Shown in pieces: positions 13,262 through 24,628 of a stretch of 64,000 nucleotides of DNA. Each line of letters begins with the position of its first letter. Position 1 is the first letter of the stretch. The notes below the pieces were generated by a model. It did no database searches and was not told the DNA's origin. It was given only the letters and a program-made list of their open reading frames with translations. Origin of the DNA: Diphasiastrum complanatum (taxonomy: Eukaryota > Streptophyta > Lycopodiopsida > Lycopodiales > Lycopodiaceae); assembly GCA_029204225.1 (NCBI GenBank), contig CM055095.1, forward strand, positions 57,604,820 to 57,668,819. The letters are read 5' to 3'. A program made the position numbers and the translations under genes.

Positions 13262-13900
13262 ATGGCAAACATGAGAGAGTCCATTTTGAGTGAAAGTAGC
13301 AAATTGGACGGGATTTCCAACTATGCAGTGAGGAAATTCAAAATGAAAAACTACTGATGGAGAAAGACGTGTGGGAAGTCATCACAGGTGATGAGAGAAG
13401 TCCACCAAATGAAGCGGATATCAAAGTGTTGACAAAAAAATGAGAAAAGCTTTGACCTTTATTAACTTGTCAGTGAAGGATCACATCATTACCCACATTT
13501 GTGATGCTGTTACACCCAAACAGGCATGGGATGTGCTAAAGGAGCAGTTTGAGACGTCAAATCCGTCAAGAATCATGTTTCTGAAGTCAAAGTTGAATAG
13601 TGTCCGCATGGAGCAAGGAGAGCACATTCAGACGTACATGACCAGAATCAAGATAATGAGAGATGAACTGCATTCTATTGGTGAGCGCATACGTGATGTG
13701 GAGCTGGTGCACAATGCATTGTGCAACATTACAGAACCCTATTAGATGTTTGTGAGCGGAATAGCATCAAGAGAAAGATTGCCAACCTTTGACAAGCTCA
13801 CAGGAATCTTGATGTAGGAAGAGCAACAGCGAAAAATGGTGAAAGCTAGACGTCAAAATACTGACGATCAGGCACTTGCGACACACCAAACAAAAATCAG
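13262..13900 (+). pseudogene. Copia gag, frameshifted, 3' part deleted
   Basis: The reading starts at ATG 13,262 (MANMRESILSES) and carries the usual copia gag opening, KLDGISNYAVRKFKMKN. A frameshift near 13,350 moves it into a frame reading LLMEKDVWEVITGDE, and another near 13,440 into a long stretch with AWDVLKEQFETSNPSRIMFL, typical of the UBN2/gag-polypeptide domain. In-frame stops follow at about 13,743 and 13,816. The zinc knuckle expected next is absent, because the reading runs straight into integrase at about 13,900. Confidence 0.85.
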
Positions 13901-16233
13901 ACAGGTAGGAAGATCAAAGTCCTAAGATCAGATAGTGGAGGTGAGTACAAGTCTAATGACTTCAATGATCTTTGTGATCAATGTGGGGTTAAAAGACAAT
14001 TTACGCAACCTCATACTCCTACTCTCAATGGTGTAGCTGAGCGCAAGAATCGTACGATTGTGGAAAGTGCCAGATCTATGCTAGCTGAGATGAAACTACC
14101 AAAAGATTTTTGGTCAGAAGCATGTAGAAAGATAGTCTATCCTCAAAATAGAAGTCCTACCATTGCCATACCAAAGATAACACCCGAGGAAGCATTCACG
14201 AAGAAGAAGCCAAAGGTGAACCACTTGCGAATCTTTGGATGTAAGGCCTTTGAACACATTCCTAAGGAGGAGAGACGTAAACTTGATGTAAAAGCTATCA
14301 AGTGCATATTCCTAGGATATGATGATCGTGTGAAAAGCTATAGATGTTTTGATCCAGTGGAAAACAAAATCCATGTAAGTCGAGGATACCACCTGATGAT
14401 GATCCATTCATTGACCTTCCAAGTGATAAACATGAGGATACATCTCAAGATACTACTACTCAACCTCAAGAGACAGGTTGGAGAGGTAGGGACAAAACTT
14501 TTGGTGCAAGAAGGATTGAAGTTGCAGGTGACAAACACAAGGAGAAAGATGTACCGTGGGATACATTTTCACTAGGAAGCTGATCACCTAACATGAAGCT
14601 CCCTAAGTGGTTTGAGAGATTGTTGGAGAGCCGCGACATAGATGACTTTCCAAGATCATCTAACCAGGGAGAGCTACGAAGATCAACAAGAGAGAAGACT
14701 CATCCTGAAAGGTATGAAGCAAATTATGCTCTCTTATCTAGCATTATTCAAAGCAAAGAACCTTCGACTTATGGTGAAGCGAAGGATGATGACATTTGGG
14801 TCAAGGGCATGGGAGAGGAGATGGAGTCAATTGCTAAGCATAGCACATGGGACTTAGTAGAACCACCAGTTGGCAAGAAATCCATTGGTTGCAAATGGGT
14901 ATACAGGACTAAGTACCATGCAGATGGAAGTATAGCAAAGCACAAGGCAAGATTGGTGATCAAAGGGTACGCACAAAATAAAGGCCTCGACTATGAGGAG
15001 ACCTTTGCGCCGGTTTGTAAGTGGAATACTCTACGTCTACTTGTTGCTTTAGCTTCACATTTTGGTTGGCCTTTGCATCAGATGGATGTGAAATCTGCTT
15101 TTCTAAATGGTGAGTTAGAAGAAGAAGTGTTCATGGATCAACCTGAAGGCTTTGTAGCGAAGGGACATGAAAGTAAAGTATGTCGCTACGTGCGTGGTAT
15201 AGCAGGATTGATGTCTACTTTCGTTCAAAGGGTCCAAATCTTTATGTCTTATGCTTTGATGGTATGGTTGCTTTGATTGCTCTTTATGTTGATGACTTGA
15301 TTATTACGGAAAATAATCAAGAGATGATAGAATGATCAAGAAAGACCTCATGGACCAATTTGAGATGACAAATCTCAACCTGATGCATTACTACCTTGGA
15401 GTAGAAGTGTGGCAAAAAGGACATGAAGTGGGTTTAACACAAGTGAAGTATGTCAAAGAGTTGTTGCACAGGTTTAGGTTGCAGGATTGCAAACCAATAA
15501 ACACTCCTATTGAACCAGATAAAAACCTTTCTAAGCTTGATGAGTCACAGTCATTTGATGCTACGCTGTATAGACAGTTAGTAGGGAGCTTGATTTACCT
15601 TACCATGACTAGACCAGATATATGCTATCTTGTTGGCATTGTAAGTCAGTTTATGGTAGCACCTACAAAAATGCATTGGAAGGCAGCTAAACGCATTTTG
15701 CATTATGTGAAAGACACTTCAGAGTATGGCTTGATTTACAGGAAGCATGATGGTTTACCTGAGTTGTGTGGTTATGTGGATGCGGATTGGGGAGGTGACT
15801 ATGATGATCGTAGATCCACCACAGGGTATGTATTCTAGTTTTGTGGTAGTTGCTGTTCCTAGTCTAGTAAGAGGCAAAGTACAATTGCTCTTTCCACCAC
15901 AAAAGCAGAGTATAAGACAATGTGTAGTGCAGCACATGAAGCTATATGGTTGAGAAAAATCTTGGAAGAAATTGGCATGAAGCAGAAAAATCCCACAACT
16001 TTACATAGCGACAGTCAAAGTGGCATTCAGCTAGCAAAGAATCCAGTGTTTCATGCGAGAACTAAACACATTGAGATTCAGTATCACTTTATACGTGAGA
16101 GGCTGCTAAGTCGTGAAATTCATGTTGTTCATTGTAGCACAGAAGAACAACTAGCTAATATTTTCACTAAGCCACTTACTGGAGAAAAGTTTGATAAGTT
16201 TAGATCAAAGCTTTCTGTACCTAAAGTTTGTTG
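13901..16233 (+). pseudogene. Copia integrase (partial), RT and RNaseH, broken
   Basis: Integrase starts abruptly inside its catalytic core with VLRSDSGGEYKSNDF and continues through NGVAERKNRT and HLRIFGCKAFEHIPKE. The zinc-binding N-terminus and the first catalytic Asp are gone. RT follows, with GCKWVYRTKYHADG, QMDVKSAFLNGELEEEVF and, after a frameshift, LYVDDLIIT (about 15,277-15,303). A short deletion near 15,190 joins SKVCR almost directly to RAWYSRID, removing the usual LYGLKQAP segment. RNaseH carries YVDADWGGDYDDRRSTTGY, then a stop at 15,836, then KHIEIQYHFIRE. The reading ends at 16,233 near the 3' LTR. The family is certain. The product would be non-functional. Confidence 0.9.
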
Positions 16234-16278
16234 ACTTTAAAGCTATGTATATGACTGAATAAGAAGTAAACTCTACTT

Positions 16279-16286
16279 TAAGGGAG
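16279..16286 (+). other. Polypurine tract
   Basis: AAGGGAGA sits immediately upstream of the 3' LTR, where a purine tract primes plus-strand synthesis in LTR elements. Confidence 0.7.
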
Positions 16287-16560
16287 AGAGTTAGAATTAA
16301 AGTAGAATCATTGTGTTACTGTACCGTGGGTCCTATCAGTGGATAAGGATCAGTTGGCCTCGCCACGAGGCAAGTCGACGGGACATGCGTCCCGCCAACG
16401 ACAAGTTGGGTCATGCATGGGTTGCCTGAGTGAACAACTATATGTACAGTGTAATTTCATTTTGAGAAATACAGTTGCTATGTGAGCTTGCTGAGGAGAG
16501 TGTTTTCTGTCTGCATTACTGTGTAGCATAATCTGTGTTCCTGTGCAAAGCAAATTCTAA
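16287..16560 (+). repeat. 3' LTR of the copia element
   Basis: A 274-bp copy of 11,676-11,949. Its first base differs (AGAG instead of TGAG), so the canonical TG start has been lost here. It is followed by the right target duplication GTGTT. Confidence 0.95.
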
Positions 16561-16565
16561 GTGTT

Positions 16566-16790
16566 TGCTGCTAGATCTGGTTTAGTGCATAGCATGGCAT
16601 ACATCAAAGATCCAATCAGTGAATGAAAAGGGTACTTTGCTAAGTCGAGTGCTTCACTTTCGGTGTCTACACATTAAGGTTTAGTCAATACAATACTTGG
16701 ATCCATTGGTGTATCAACCGGTTTGGAATCGGACATATGAAATTTTTCTAGAATATTCTCTAGATATTTCTGTTGGCTAAGATAGATCTT
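16566..16790 (-). pseudogene. Older copia RT fragment, target of the copia insertion
   Basis: The minus strand reads SQQKYLENILEKFHMSDS, then KPVDTPMDPSIVL, one stop, then ALDLAKYPFHSLIGSLMYAM and LCTKPDLAA. This is the C-terminal connection region of a copia RT. It stops exactly at the target duplication of the 11,676-16,560 element, so that element landed in an existing copia of the opposite orientation. A copia-like continuation to the left of 11,671 was looked for and not found clearly. Confidence 0.8.
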
Positions 16791-17164
16791 CTAAAGTCTA
16801 TTTCTACTAATGTGAGCTAGTTTGTTCTGGTCTGGTGACATGTATTGTCAGTTGCTCGGATTTTGTAGTTGTAGCTGTAGGTTCTGTAGAAGAAATATCA
16901 TGATTGGAAGATTCTATGTTGCGTAAAATAGGATGAAATCACAATAACATATCGTGCGGATTCCGATGTGGGTGTCAGACATATTTTCAGAAATTTTATA
17001 ATCCGTCGCAATCCGACTCGTCGGAATCCGACGTCTAGGCACAAATCCCAAAATGGGAGTTTGGTGATCGGGAAATTGTCATGGCAACCAATTTTTGAAG
17101 TGGATGTCGGAATCGGACATCTTAATGTGGATATTGCGTGGCATTTTTTTTTTAAATAGTTTGT

Positions 17165-17803
<639 letters not shown>

Positions 17804-17889
17804 AATTTTGCATTGATTTAGAATGATTTAGGATAGTGTTTATAATGGATTGTTAGAATTATTTAGGATAGTGTATGTGTGTGTTTGAG

Positions 17890-18562
17890 AGGAGGTTGTT
17901 GGTAGCCTTTGTAATGAATTCCCACAAGATGAGGAATTCGAGACGAAGGAAATCAATAAACATATGAGTTTATGGATTAGACATCGTCGTGATACAGTAT
18001 GACGAGCATATAGAGATGGGCGATCAAAACCCTCCTGGTGTTCAAGGGCAGATTGGAACACTGTGAAAGCCGATGAATGAATACCAGATAAGTATAAGAT
18101 TCAAAGAGATGTCGCGGCCACTAGGATGCATGGAATGGGCAATCCTAGGTTGGGCTTGAGCAGAAAAGTGGGCTTGCAAGCCAGCATGGTAAGTGAATCT
18201 AAACTATTCTTATAGTTTGTATTTGATTTCATATGATGTCTTTTTCTGATATGCATTATCATTAGCCACTCAAACTTAGCCTCAAACTAGATTCAATTTA
18301 AATTGAATGGATAGTTGGCAGACTATGGACGCCTCCCAACTAAAGAGGAGTACAACTATGCCTTCAGAGAATCATACGAGGCATTAGTCGACAAATTGAA
18401 GAGCGAAGGCAATCCCCCACGTGTAAGTTGCTTTCAAACATTATTTAAACTTCATATATTATTGTTGTGTGAACTCTTAACCATTAGTATGATGTTGCAT
18501 TAAATACTAATGTGTCTTGTTTGCTTGTGCTCATGTAGAGCGGACGTCACGACGACGACTAG
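17890..18562 (+). pseudogene. Decayed spliced gene fragment, possibly Ptta/En/Spm transposase-like
   Basis: Three exon-like pieces are bounded by plausible splice sites. The first ends before GTAAGT at about 18,189. The second starts after GGCAG at 18,321 and ends before GTAAGT at about 18,423. The last starts after TGTAG at 18,538 and reads SGRHDDD to a TAG at 18,560. The middle piece encodes GRLPTKEEYNYAFRESYEA. The first piece has the feel of the plant transposase-24 family tail (W-x-R near 17,970, many basic residues) but contains in-frame stops, and the frame joining it to the second exon is uncertain. The family assignment is a guess from general resemblance. The exon-intron layout is what the sequence shows. 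Confidence 0.3.
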
Positions 18563-18962
18563 ACTAGACTGCTTGTTTTAGTTGATTAGGTCTTTAATTA
18601 GTTCATATCAGATCTAGAGACTATACTGCAAGATTAAAGCAACAATTTTGTATTACATTGTGTTATATTATCAATATATTATTATTGCAATTGATCGTGC
18701 AATATTGCTATTGTTTTTGTATGTGCAATGTTTTTTTAAAAGAAATGCAATGTCAGATTCCCATATGTGGATTGACGTAATAACTAGTTAGGAATTCAAA
18801 CCATGAGCAATTTTGCGTTTCATTTCATGTTCAAAAATGAATCTCTAAAGTATGGAATGGAATAACTTGTCATTGATCCAAATCTAAAGGCAATAAAGTA
18901 TAGAATAGAAGTAAGGATATGTTTAACTTTTCATTGATGCAAATGCTTAATGAGAATAAGAA

Positions 18963-20067
18963 TGTTAGCGGATTCCGAAGAATTCCCAGATGTCGAGCCA
19001 AGCCGAAGACACAGAATACCTCTCACCCATGACCGAGGAGGTCTCAGAAGGAGGAGAGCAGAAGAAGCTGAGAGCCAAGCATGAGAGCCGAGAAATTACT
19101 AGCTAGGATGACAGTGAAATATCTATGTGAGCCTACATGGTGTATCACAGAGAATGAACGACCATGTAGGAGCTAATCATATTTCCTAGGCTTTGTAAAT
19201 AAATGTAGACCCCCCTTAAATTAGTTAGAGTGAGCCACCTTTCGATGGTGACCTTTAGTGGAAGGGCAAATTCCACATGTAATCTCTAATTTGGTGGAAT
19301 TGCACTTGGGCTCCACATGGGCAGCCGTCTTGCTTATTTAAGGCCCCCCCTCTCTTGTGAGGGAGCCTTGAATGTATTATCAAATTCTCTTGAGCAAATA
19401 AAGAGGATCCTCCACGAGTTCTTGATGATTGCTAAGCTCCTTGTTCATGGCAATGTTCTTGAGTGAAATTTCTATGAGCATGCTTGAATTCCTTGCATTG
19501 TGGATTAACTAGTTTCTGTTTTCTAGTTTCTTGCTTAGTTGTGGATTAGCATTCACATCTTGCTTCTGGAATAAGGGAGAAATTAGCATTCAAGTAAACT
19601 AAATAGGCTGGTTTGTGGTGTAGATCTTGCATACTCTCTTACAGCCCAGTTCTTGATTGTTCTTGAGCAATCTAAGCATCAAGAAATGAGTGTTTCTTGA
19701 TTCTTAGACTGTTAAATGCTGCTAGGAATCTAGTTTCTTGTTTCTTGAATCTTGTTTGAGTAGTTAATCTTGTTCTTGATTGTTTTTTGATTTAGTAGAT
19801 AGTGGTAGGAATACTCCCTGTTCCAAAACGTTGATCTTCTTGAGCTAATATTGGTTACATGGCTGGTTAATGCATGTAGCTGAGTATCGGACCCATGACT
19901 CCCACTGACAGGCTGGAAAATACACGTTGCAACCTAAGTAACACTTCTGTCTAGTAACTGTTTTGATAAAGAAGAAGATCTGTAAGAACCGTAACTATAG
20001 AAGAAAGAACGAAGAAGTAAAGAAACCCAAAGAACCGTGTTCACAAATAGAGTGGAACCTGTGAACA
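18963..20067 (+). repeat. Candidate 5' LTR of the OTA-type Ty3 element
   Basis: The right end, GTGAACA at 20,061-20,067, abuts a tRNA primer site and is well supported. The left end is taken at the first good TG (TGTTAGCGG, 18,963), giving about 1.1 kb; it is inferred, since no 3' LTR is in the window to compare with. A TATTTAA box at 19,335-19,341 could be the promoter. A related sequence lies at 1,626-2,190. Confidence 0.5.
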
Positions 20068-20084
20068 TTTGGCGCCATTCCGCA
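20068..20084 (+). other. Primer-binding site, TTTGGCGCC type
   Basis: TTTGGCGCCATTCCGCA follows the LTR end. A TGGCGCC primer site is typical of Athila/Tat-type Ty3 elements, where it pairs with the 3' end of a tRNA other than initiator Met. It marks the start of the internal region. Confidence 0.75.
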
Positions 20085-20311
20085 GCTACACAGTCATTAA
20101 ACATTCCCAAACCATTCCGATCTGGGCAGCATAACCATCGCTCTCAGGACTTCCACACCTTCATTACAGACCACACCACTTTTGTTCTGACTAGCGTGAA
20201 GCTCAGTCTCAGCCGCACGCTCCTTCCCAAGTCGAGCCACAACTCTCGTCTGGATCAGACCACTACACATTGACTCTCGACCGAGCCACTACAGAAGCCA
20301 TGTCTTGAGTT

Positions 20312-20611
20312 AAAATCTCAACCGACGCATTTGCTCACGTCTCAACCGACGCATTTGCTCGACGCATTTCTTTTATCTCGACCGACGCTCTCGCGTCATA
20401 TCTCGATCGACGACCTCGTGTCAGATCTCGACCGACAACTTCCGTCCCAATCTCAATCGACGACCTCGCATCAGAACTCAACCGACGACCTCGCGTCAGA
20501 ACTCGACCGACGACCTCGCGTCAGATCTCGACCGACGACCTCGCATCAGATCTCGACCGACGCCCTCGCGTCAGTTCTTGACCGACAGATGCTCTCAGAT
20601 CTCGACGGACC
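20312..20611. repeat. 25-bp tandem repeat, cluster 1 (leader of Ty3 element)
   Basis: About 12 imperfect units of a 25-bp motif with core ATCTCGACCGACG followed by ACCTCGCGTCAG. The unit length is not a multiple of three and the reading frames shift through it, so it is not coding. The same core makes up the clusters at 27,961 and 28,839. Confidence 0.9.
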
Positions 20612-21451
20612 CTTGAACTGTTGAGACCATCATAAAACACACTACAGTCATTGCGACCACCTTCCAGCCATAACAACTACATTGTCCCATAGTGACCGCT
20701 CTGCACCGTGATAACTACATTAAGTCTTAGGGAATACATTCGACAAAACCCCATTGCTTCACACCTTGCACCGTAGCCATCGCACACACCTACGCTACAC
20801 CATAGTGATCGCCTTGAGCCACAGCCATTGTCAACAACAGGACAACACCTATCGTAAGCACTGTCATCACACACCTACACTCTTCCAACAGTATAAACCG
20901 AATCTCAGAGATTCCACCTGCCATATCTAACCGTGAGGACCACAACACATCGTAAACTATATGCCGCAAACCGTCGTTAACCGTGAGGACCGCAACCCTT
21001 TTTAATCTGTACGGACTTGCAATCCACCGTAACCCGTAAGTACATCATCCACCGCAAACCGTTGCCCTCCATCTCGAATTGTAGGATCCATCCACCATCG
21101 CATGCAATTCATTGTCATTCACTCTTGTCACTCCTCAAACCGTTGGAATCGCAAGATCGTAATATAACGACCACCTACGAATTCGACTACTCCATCGTAT
21201 TCTGATTATCCTCAATTATTTTTTGCATACATCCATCCTAAACCCTTAAAAAAACTCCACGACACTACATTTAACTGCATCCATCTCCACTCGACATCCT
21301 CGCCACCGATTACATCTGCCTCTGTCTATTCCCATTTGCATGCACTATGCCTTACACATGACACGCCCCCACCATACAGACCGCAACCACCGCATTAGAC
21401 CGCTACATTAGACCGTTGCCACCACATTAAGTCGTATCAACCGCCACTGGT
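20612..21451 (+). other. Non-coding leader of Ty3 element
   Basis: Between the repeat cluster and gag is about 840 bp rich in CCGCAACC/CCGTAACC-like words; TTAACCGTGAGGACC-type segments occur twice (20,930 and 20,980). No gene is seen. It is a long 5' leader, normal for large OTA-type elements. Confidence 0.6.
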
Positions 21452-23214
21452 TTGCACTCGCAGCCACCGTGGACCCGTAGCAACCGCGTTCCAACAACCG
21501 TAGCCACCGTAACAAGCGTCCAAGAGCCTATTTACACACATGCTGCCGAATCTTCACATGCACGAGCTCACTTAAATGGAGCTTTTGCGAATAATGTTCC
21601 AAGTACTGAAAAACGTACCCCAAAGCTAGATTTACCTAAGTACGATGGTAGCATTGATCCTCAAAGATTTCTTCAAGTCTTTGAGAACGCATGTGATGTC
21701 TATGGTGAGACATCACCGGAAGCCATGGTACAGCTCTTTTCGATGACCATGATCGATCGAGCACGAGAGTGATTTTTTAACCTTGATCGTGAAGATAAAC
21801 GTGACTGGTCACTCTTGAAGGAGGCCTTAATCAAATGCTTCAAGCCATTTCGCTTGATAGAAAGTTCTTTTGTCAAGCTAAGTAACATCAAAATGACAAA
21901 AGACGAGAAAGTACGTGACTATATTGAACGATTTAAAAGATTAAAAAGTCAGGTACAAGAACAACCCACTGAGTCTATGCTCATAATTTGGTTCCTCGTT
22001 GGACTCCCACGATGGATAAGACGTGAACTTCGTTCCAATGATGAATATACATCACTGAAACAAGCCATGTCTGACGCCATTCGAGAGGAAGACGAGGGCT
22101 CTGATGTCGATGAACCACGTGAACGGAGAGCACCTCGTGCTGTCCAAGAAGCTCGACCAAATGACGAAACTTGAGAACAGTTGTGGAAAACACAGATGGA
22201 GTTGCTTAATCAGCAACACCAACAACAGATGGAAAAACTCACGAAAGAGTTTCAAAACACTCTTAAGTCTATCCAGAGTTCGATGTTGGGGCAGTTACCC
22301 ACTGGCCAAATCCACATAGACGAGAGAACACGTGGTGCCCTCACTGTCGAGGTGCACACAATGACAATGAGTGCACTTCATACCAACCGGTCCCAGATAC
22401 TTCCTTGATCAAATGTGACATCTGCGACTTTATGGGGCATACCTCTCTTTATTGCTATTATAACCCGAGGAACCAGTCTCACAACCAATCGAGAGGACAT
22501 ACTCAACCTCCTCGACAACCGTTTGTTTCACAAAACCAACACACGCACTACCAACCACGAAACAACCAAGTCCATATACAAGAGTTGCCCAGACAACCTA
22601 GACATGAACCTCAACCACAACTGGCACTCTTAGGACCACCTCCAAGAGGACAACCAGATCTAGGACCATAAAAACATAAAAATTCTCGAGAGTCTACACA
22701 AATACATCTTGTTGAAAACTCCTACGATCAATCCTATCATCAAGACACAACACTTCCATCTGCTAGTTCTCAACATTATCAAACCGACAACTCATGCTCG
22801 TGCAAACGAGATGAGTATTCAACACCACCAGAAAATCCAGCACAGCTAGTCATCCAAGATGGTTATGCTATTGTCACAGGCCCAATGAGCAACCGCTGCT
22901 TTATTTGTGGTGAAACAGAACATTTCATGGCTGACTATAAAGTTAAAAACCAATACCATGCGGAATGTCCCGACTGTGTCCGTAAACACAGTTTCAAGGA
23001 TTGTCCTAAACAACCTAACAAGATTCTTCCAGCACGTCATATCTCATCCGAACCTGTTAGAGTTCTCACTAGAGCACAACGCCAACAACAAGAACAGCAG
23101 CAGCAAAATAATGTCAAATCAGCTGACCCCCAGGGAAGCCACTTGACGGCTTCTACATTACCAAAAGATTACCCAAACCCAAAAGTGAAACAACGGCAAT
23201 ACAATGAGTTTTGA
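21452..23214 (+). pseudogene. Ty3 gag with several zinc knuckles, broken
   Basis: The reading opens into the retrotransposon gag domain: KLDLPKYDGSIDPQRFLQVF (about 21,622-21,681), a stop at 21,770, then FVKLSNIKMTKDEKVRDYIE and FLVGLPRWIRREL. After another stop (22,172) comes a glutamine-rich coiled segment. A frame change leads to a zinc knuckle CDICDFMGHTSLYC (22,411-22,452). A second region at 22,885-23,000 holds CFICGETEHFMADY, where the last Cys is Tyr, followed by CPDCVRKHSFKDC, a variant spacing. Gag forms the particle and the knuckles bind the element RNA. Two stops and one frameshift make this copy defective. Confidence 0.85.
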
Positions 23215-23223
23215 GATGAGTTT

Positions 23224-24628
23224 TTGCGAGAGGAAGAACATACAGAAAGTCTGTTCTCAGTTCATATCCCCGAAAAGGAGCAATTCCTACAGGGACTTGA
23301 AGTATTTTCTGACCTCTTGCAAGCTCAACTTACCATGTCGTTTCATACTGCAATAAAATCCTTCACTGTGCTTCAACGTTATATCCATCGAAATTTTCAG
23401 TTGCCTACTATTCCTGATGAACAGCTAAAAACATAAAGAGATTCCTAAAATTCTCCAGATTCCTATGAATCTATTGAATATAGGTGTTGCTAAGGGGACT
23501 AGCATCACGCTACCTTTCTCCTATAAAGACTATCCTGCAGTATCTGCTATTCTAGATAGCGGATCAAGCGTTAATATCATGGCTTTGTCATTAGCAAAGT
23601 CATGGGGCTTTCATACCCTCGATCAACCACGATATAAACTTCGCATGGCCGATCAATGAGTTACTGACCCTGCTGGTCATTTATCAAATATAAAAGTTCG
23701 CATAGCAGGTGTCAAATTTGTGCTAGATTGTGTCATCTTAGATTTACCAGAAGATAACAATACATATAAATTCCTTCTTGGTACACCCTGGCTCCAGATG
23801 GCAGGTGTTGTCCAAGATTGGAAGCATAGCAAAATTACCTTTAATAACCATGATAAACGAGTCACGATTGACTCAATAGGCCATGTCAAGCCCGCCAAGG
23901 TATACAATGATTGGTCATCCACAACATATGACGAATCAGATAGCATCCCGATCCAACCAAAAGGTCACTATACGAGATCCACGGACATAATCAATTGGGG
24001 TCACACACTAGCCACTGTGGACTGTACTGATTCCAATCGATGTCGTATCGAAACTGTTGCAGCAGATGTGGATATTCTCCCATCCTCTATAGACATTGAC
24101 ACACTCATCATTCCACTTATGATGATTGACCCGATTCCTATAGCGTGGTGCCCAGGAGAACCTAGTGTCTCTACCGCCCATGTTTCGGAAGAAGGTATTC
24201 TTTCCATGAATGATGTAGACATGACAGATGAACATGTACTCCTATATCTAGATGCACAACCTTACCCGCCAAAAACAATTCCTAAGGAGATAACGACACC
24301 AGGACCGTTGGCTCACGTCCAATTGACATCCAAGGTACCCAACACACAAACATACAAGCCCAAACCCAGAGTATATACATGGGATGCATATCCCGACGAA
24401 GTCTGGGATACAATCGACGATGATATGATAATGAGGCACCAACACCGCCCACTCAAAAACCACAAAACCCTCGGTTACAAACAACTAAAGTTATTGATAC
24501 AAAATTCACCGAGCGTCAAAAATAGATGCGTGAGAAACTTAAACAGCCGATCAAGCCCTTGTCAAAAGTTACAGAAACCAAACAATCCGACCAAGCTTCC
24601 ACGTCCGGTAGTGAATCACCTCAGATGA
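23224..24628 (+). pseudogene. Ty3 aspartic protease region and linker
   Basis: A frame starting near 23,465 carries LLNIGVAKGTS and the protease active site AILDSGSSVNIM (about 23,546-23,581), where D-S-G is the plant LTR-element form of the catalytic triad. After a stop at 23,657 the same frame continues with FLLGTPWLQM, the usual second half of the fold. It then becomes an acidic, aspartate-rich linker to 24,628 and overlaps the RT frame for about 100 bp in a different frame. The enzyme would cut the gag-pol polyprotein. One stop breaks it. Confidence 0.8.

Larger units (their letters stand above)
11671..16565 (+). mobile_element. Ty1/copia element, both LTRs, internally deleted, TSD GTGTT
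   Basis: A 4,885-bp element (11,676-16,560) is bounded by a perfect 5-bp target duplication GTGTT (11,671-11,675 and 16,561-16,565). It has two LTRs of exactly 274 bp, an initiator-Met-type primer site just inside the first and a purine run just before the second. The gene order gag, integrase, RT, RNaseH is that of copia. The protease and the first half of integrase are missing, and stops and frameshifts break the rest, so it cannot transpose on its own. I counted about 17 differences between the LTRs (about 94% identity), so the insertion is not recent. About 1.3 kb of non-coding leader separates the primer site from gag. Confidence 0.95.

Noticed and set aside
20312-20611. Regularly spaced repeat that could suggest a CRISPR-like array
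   Set aside because: The units are contiguous 25-bp tandem copies with no unique spacers, in a plant retroelement leader.
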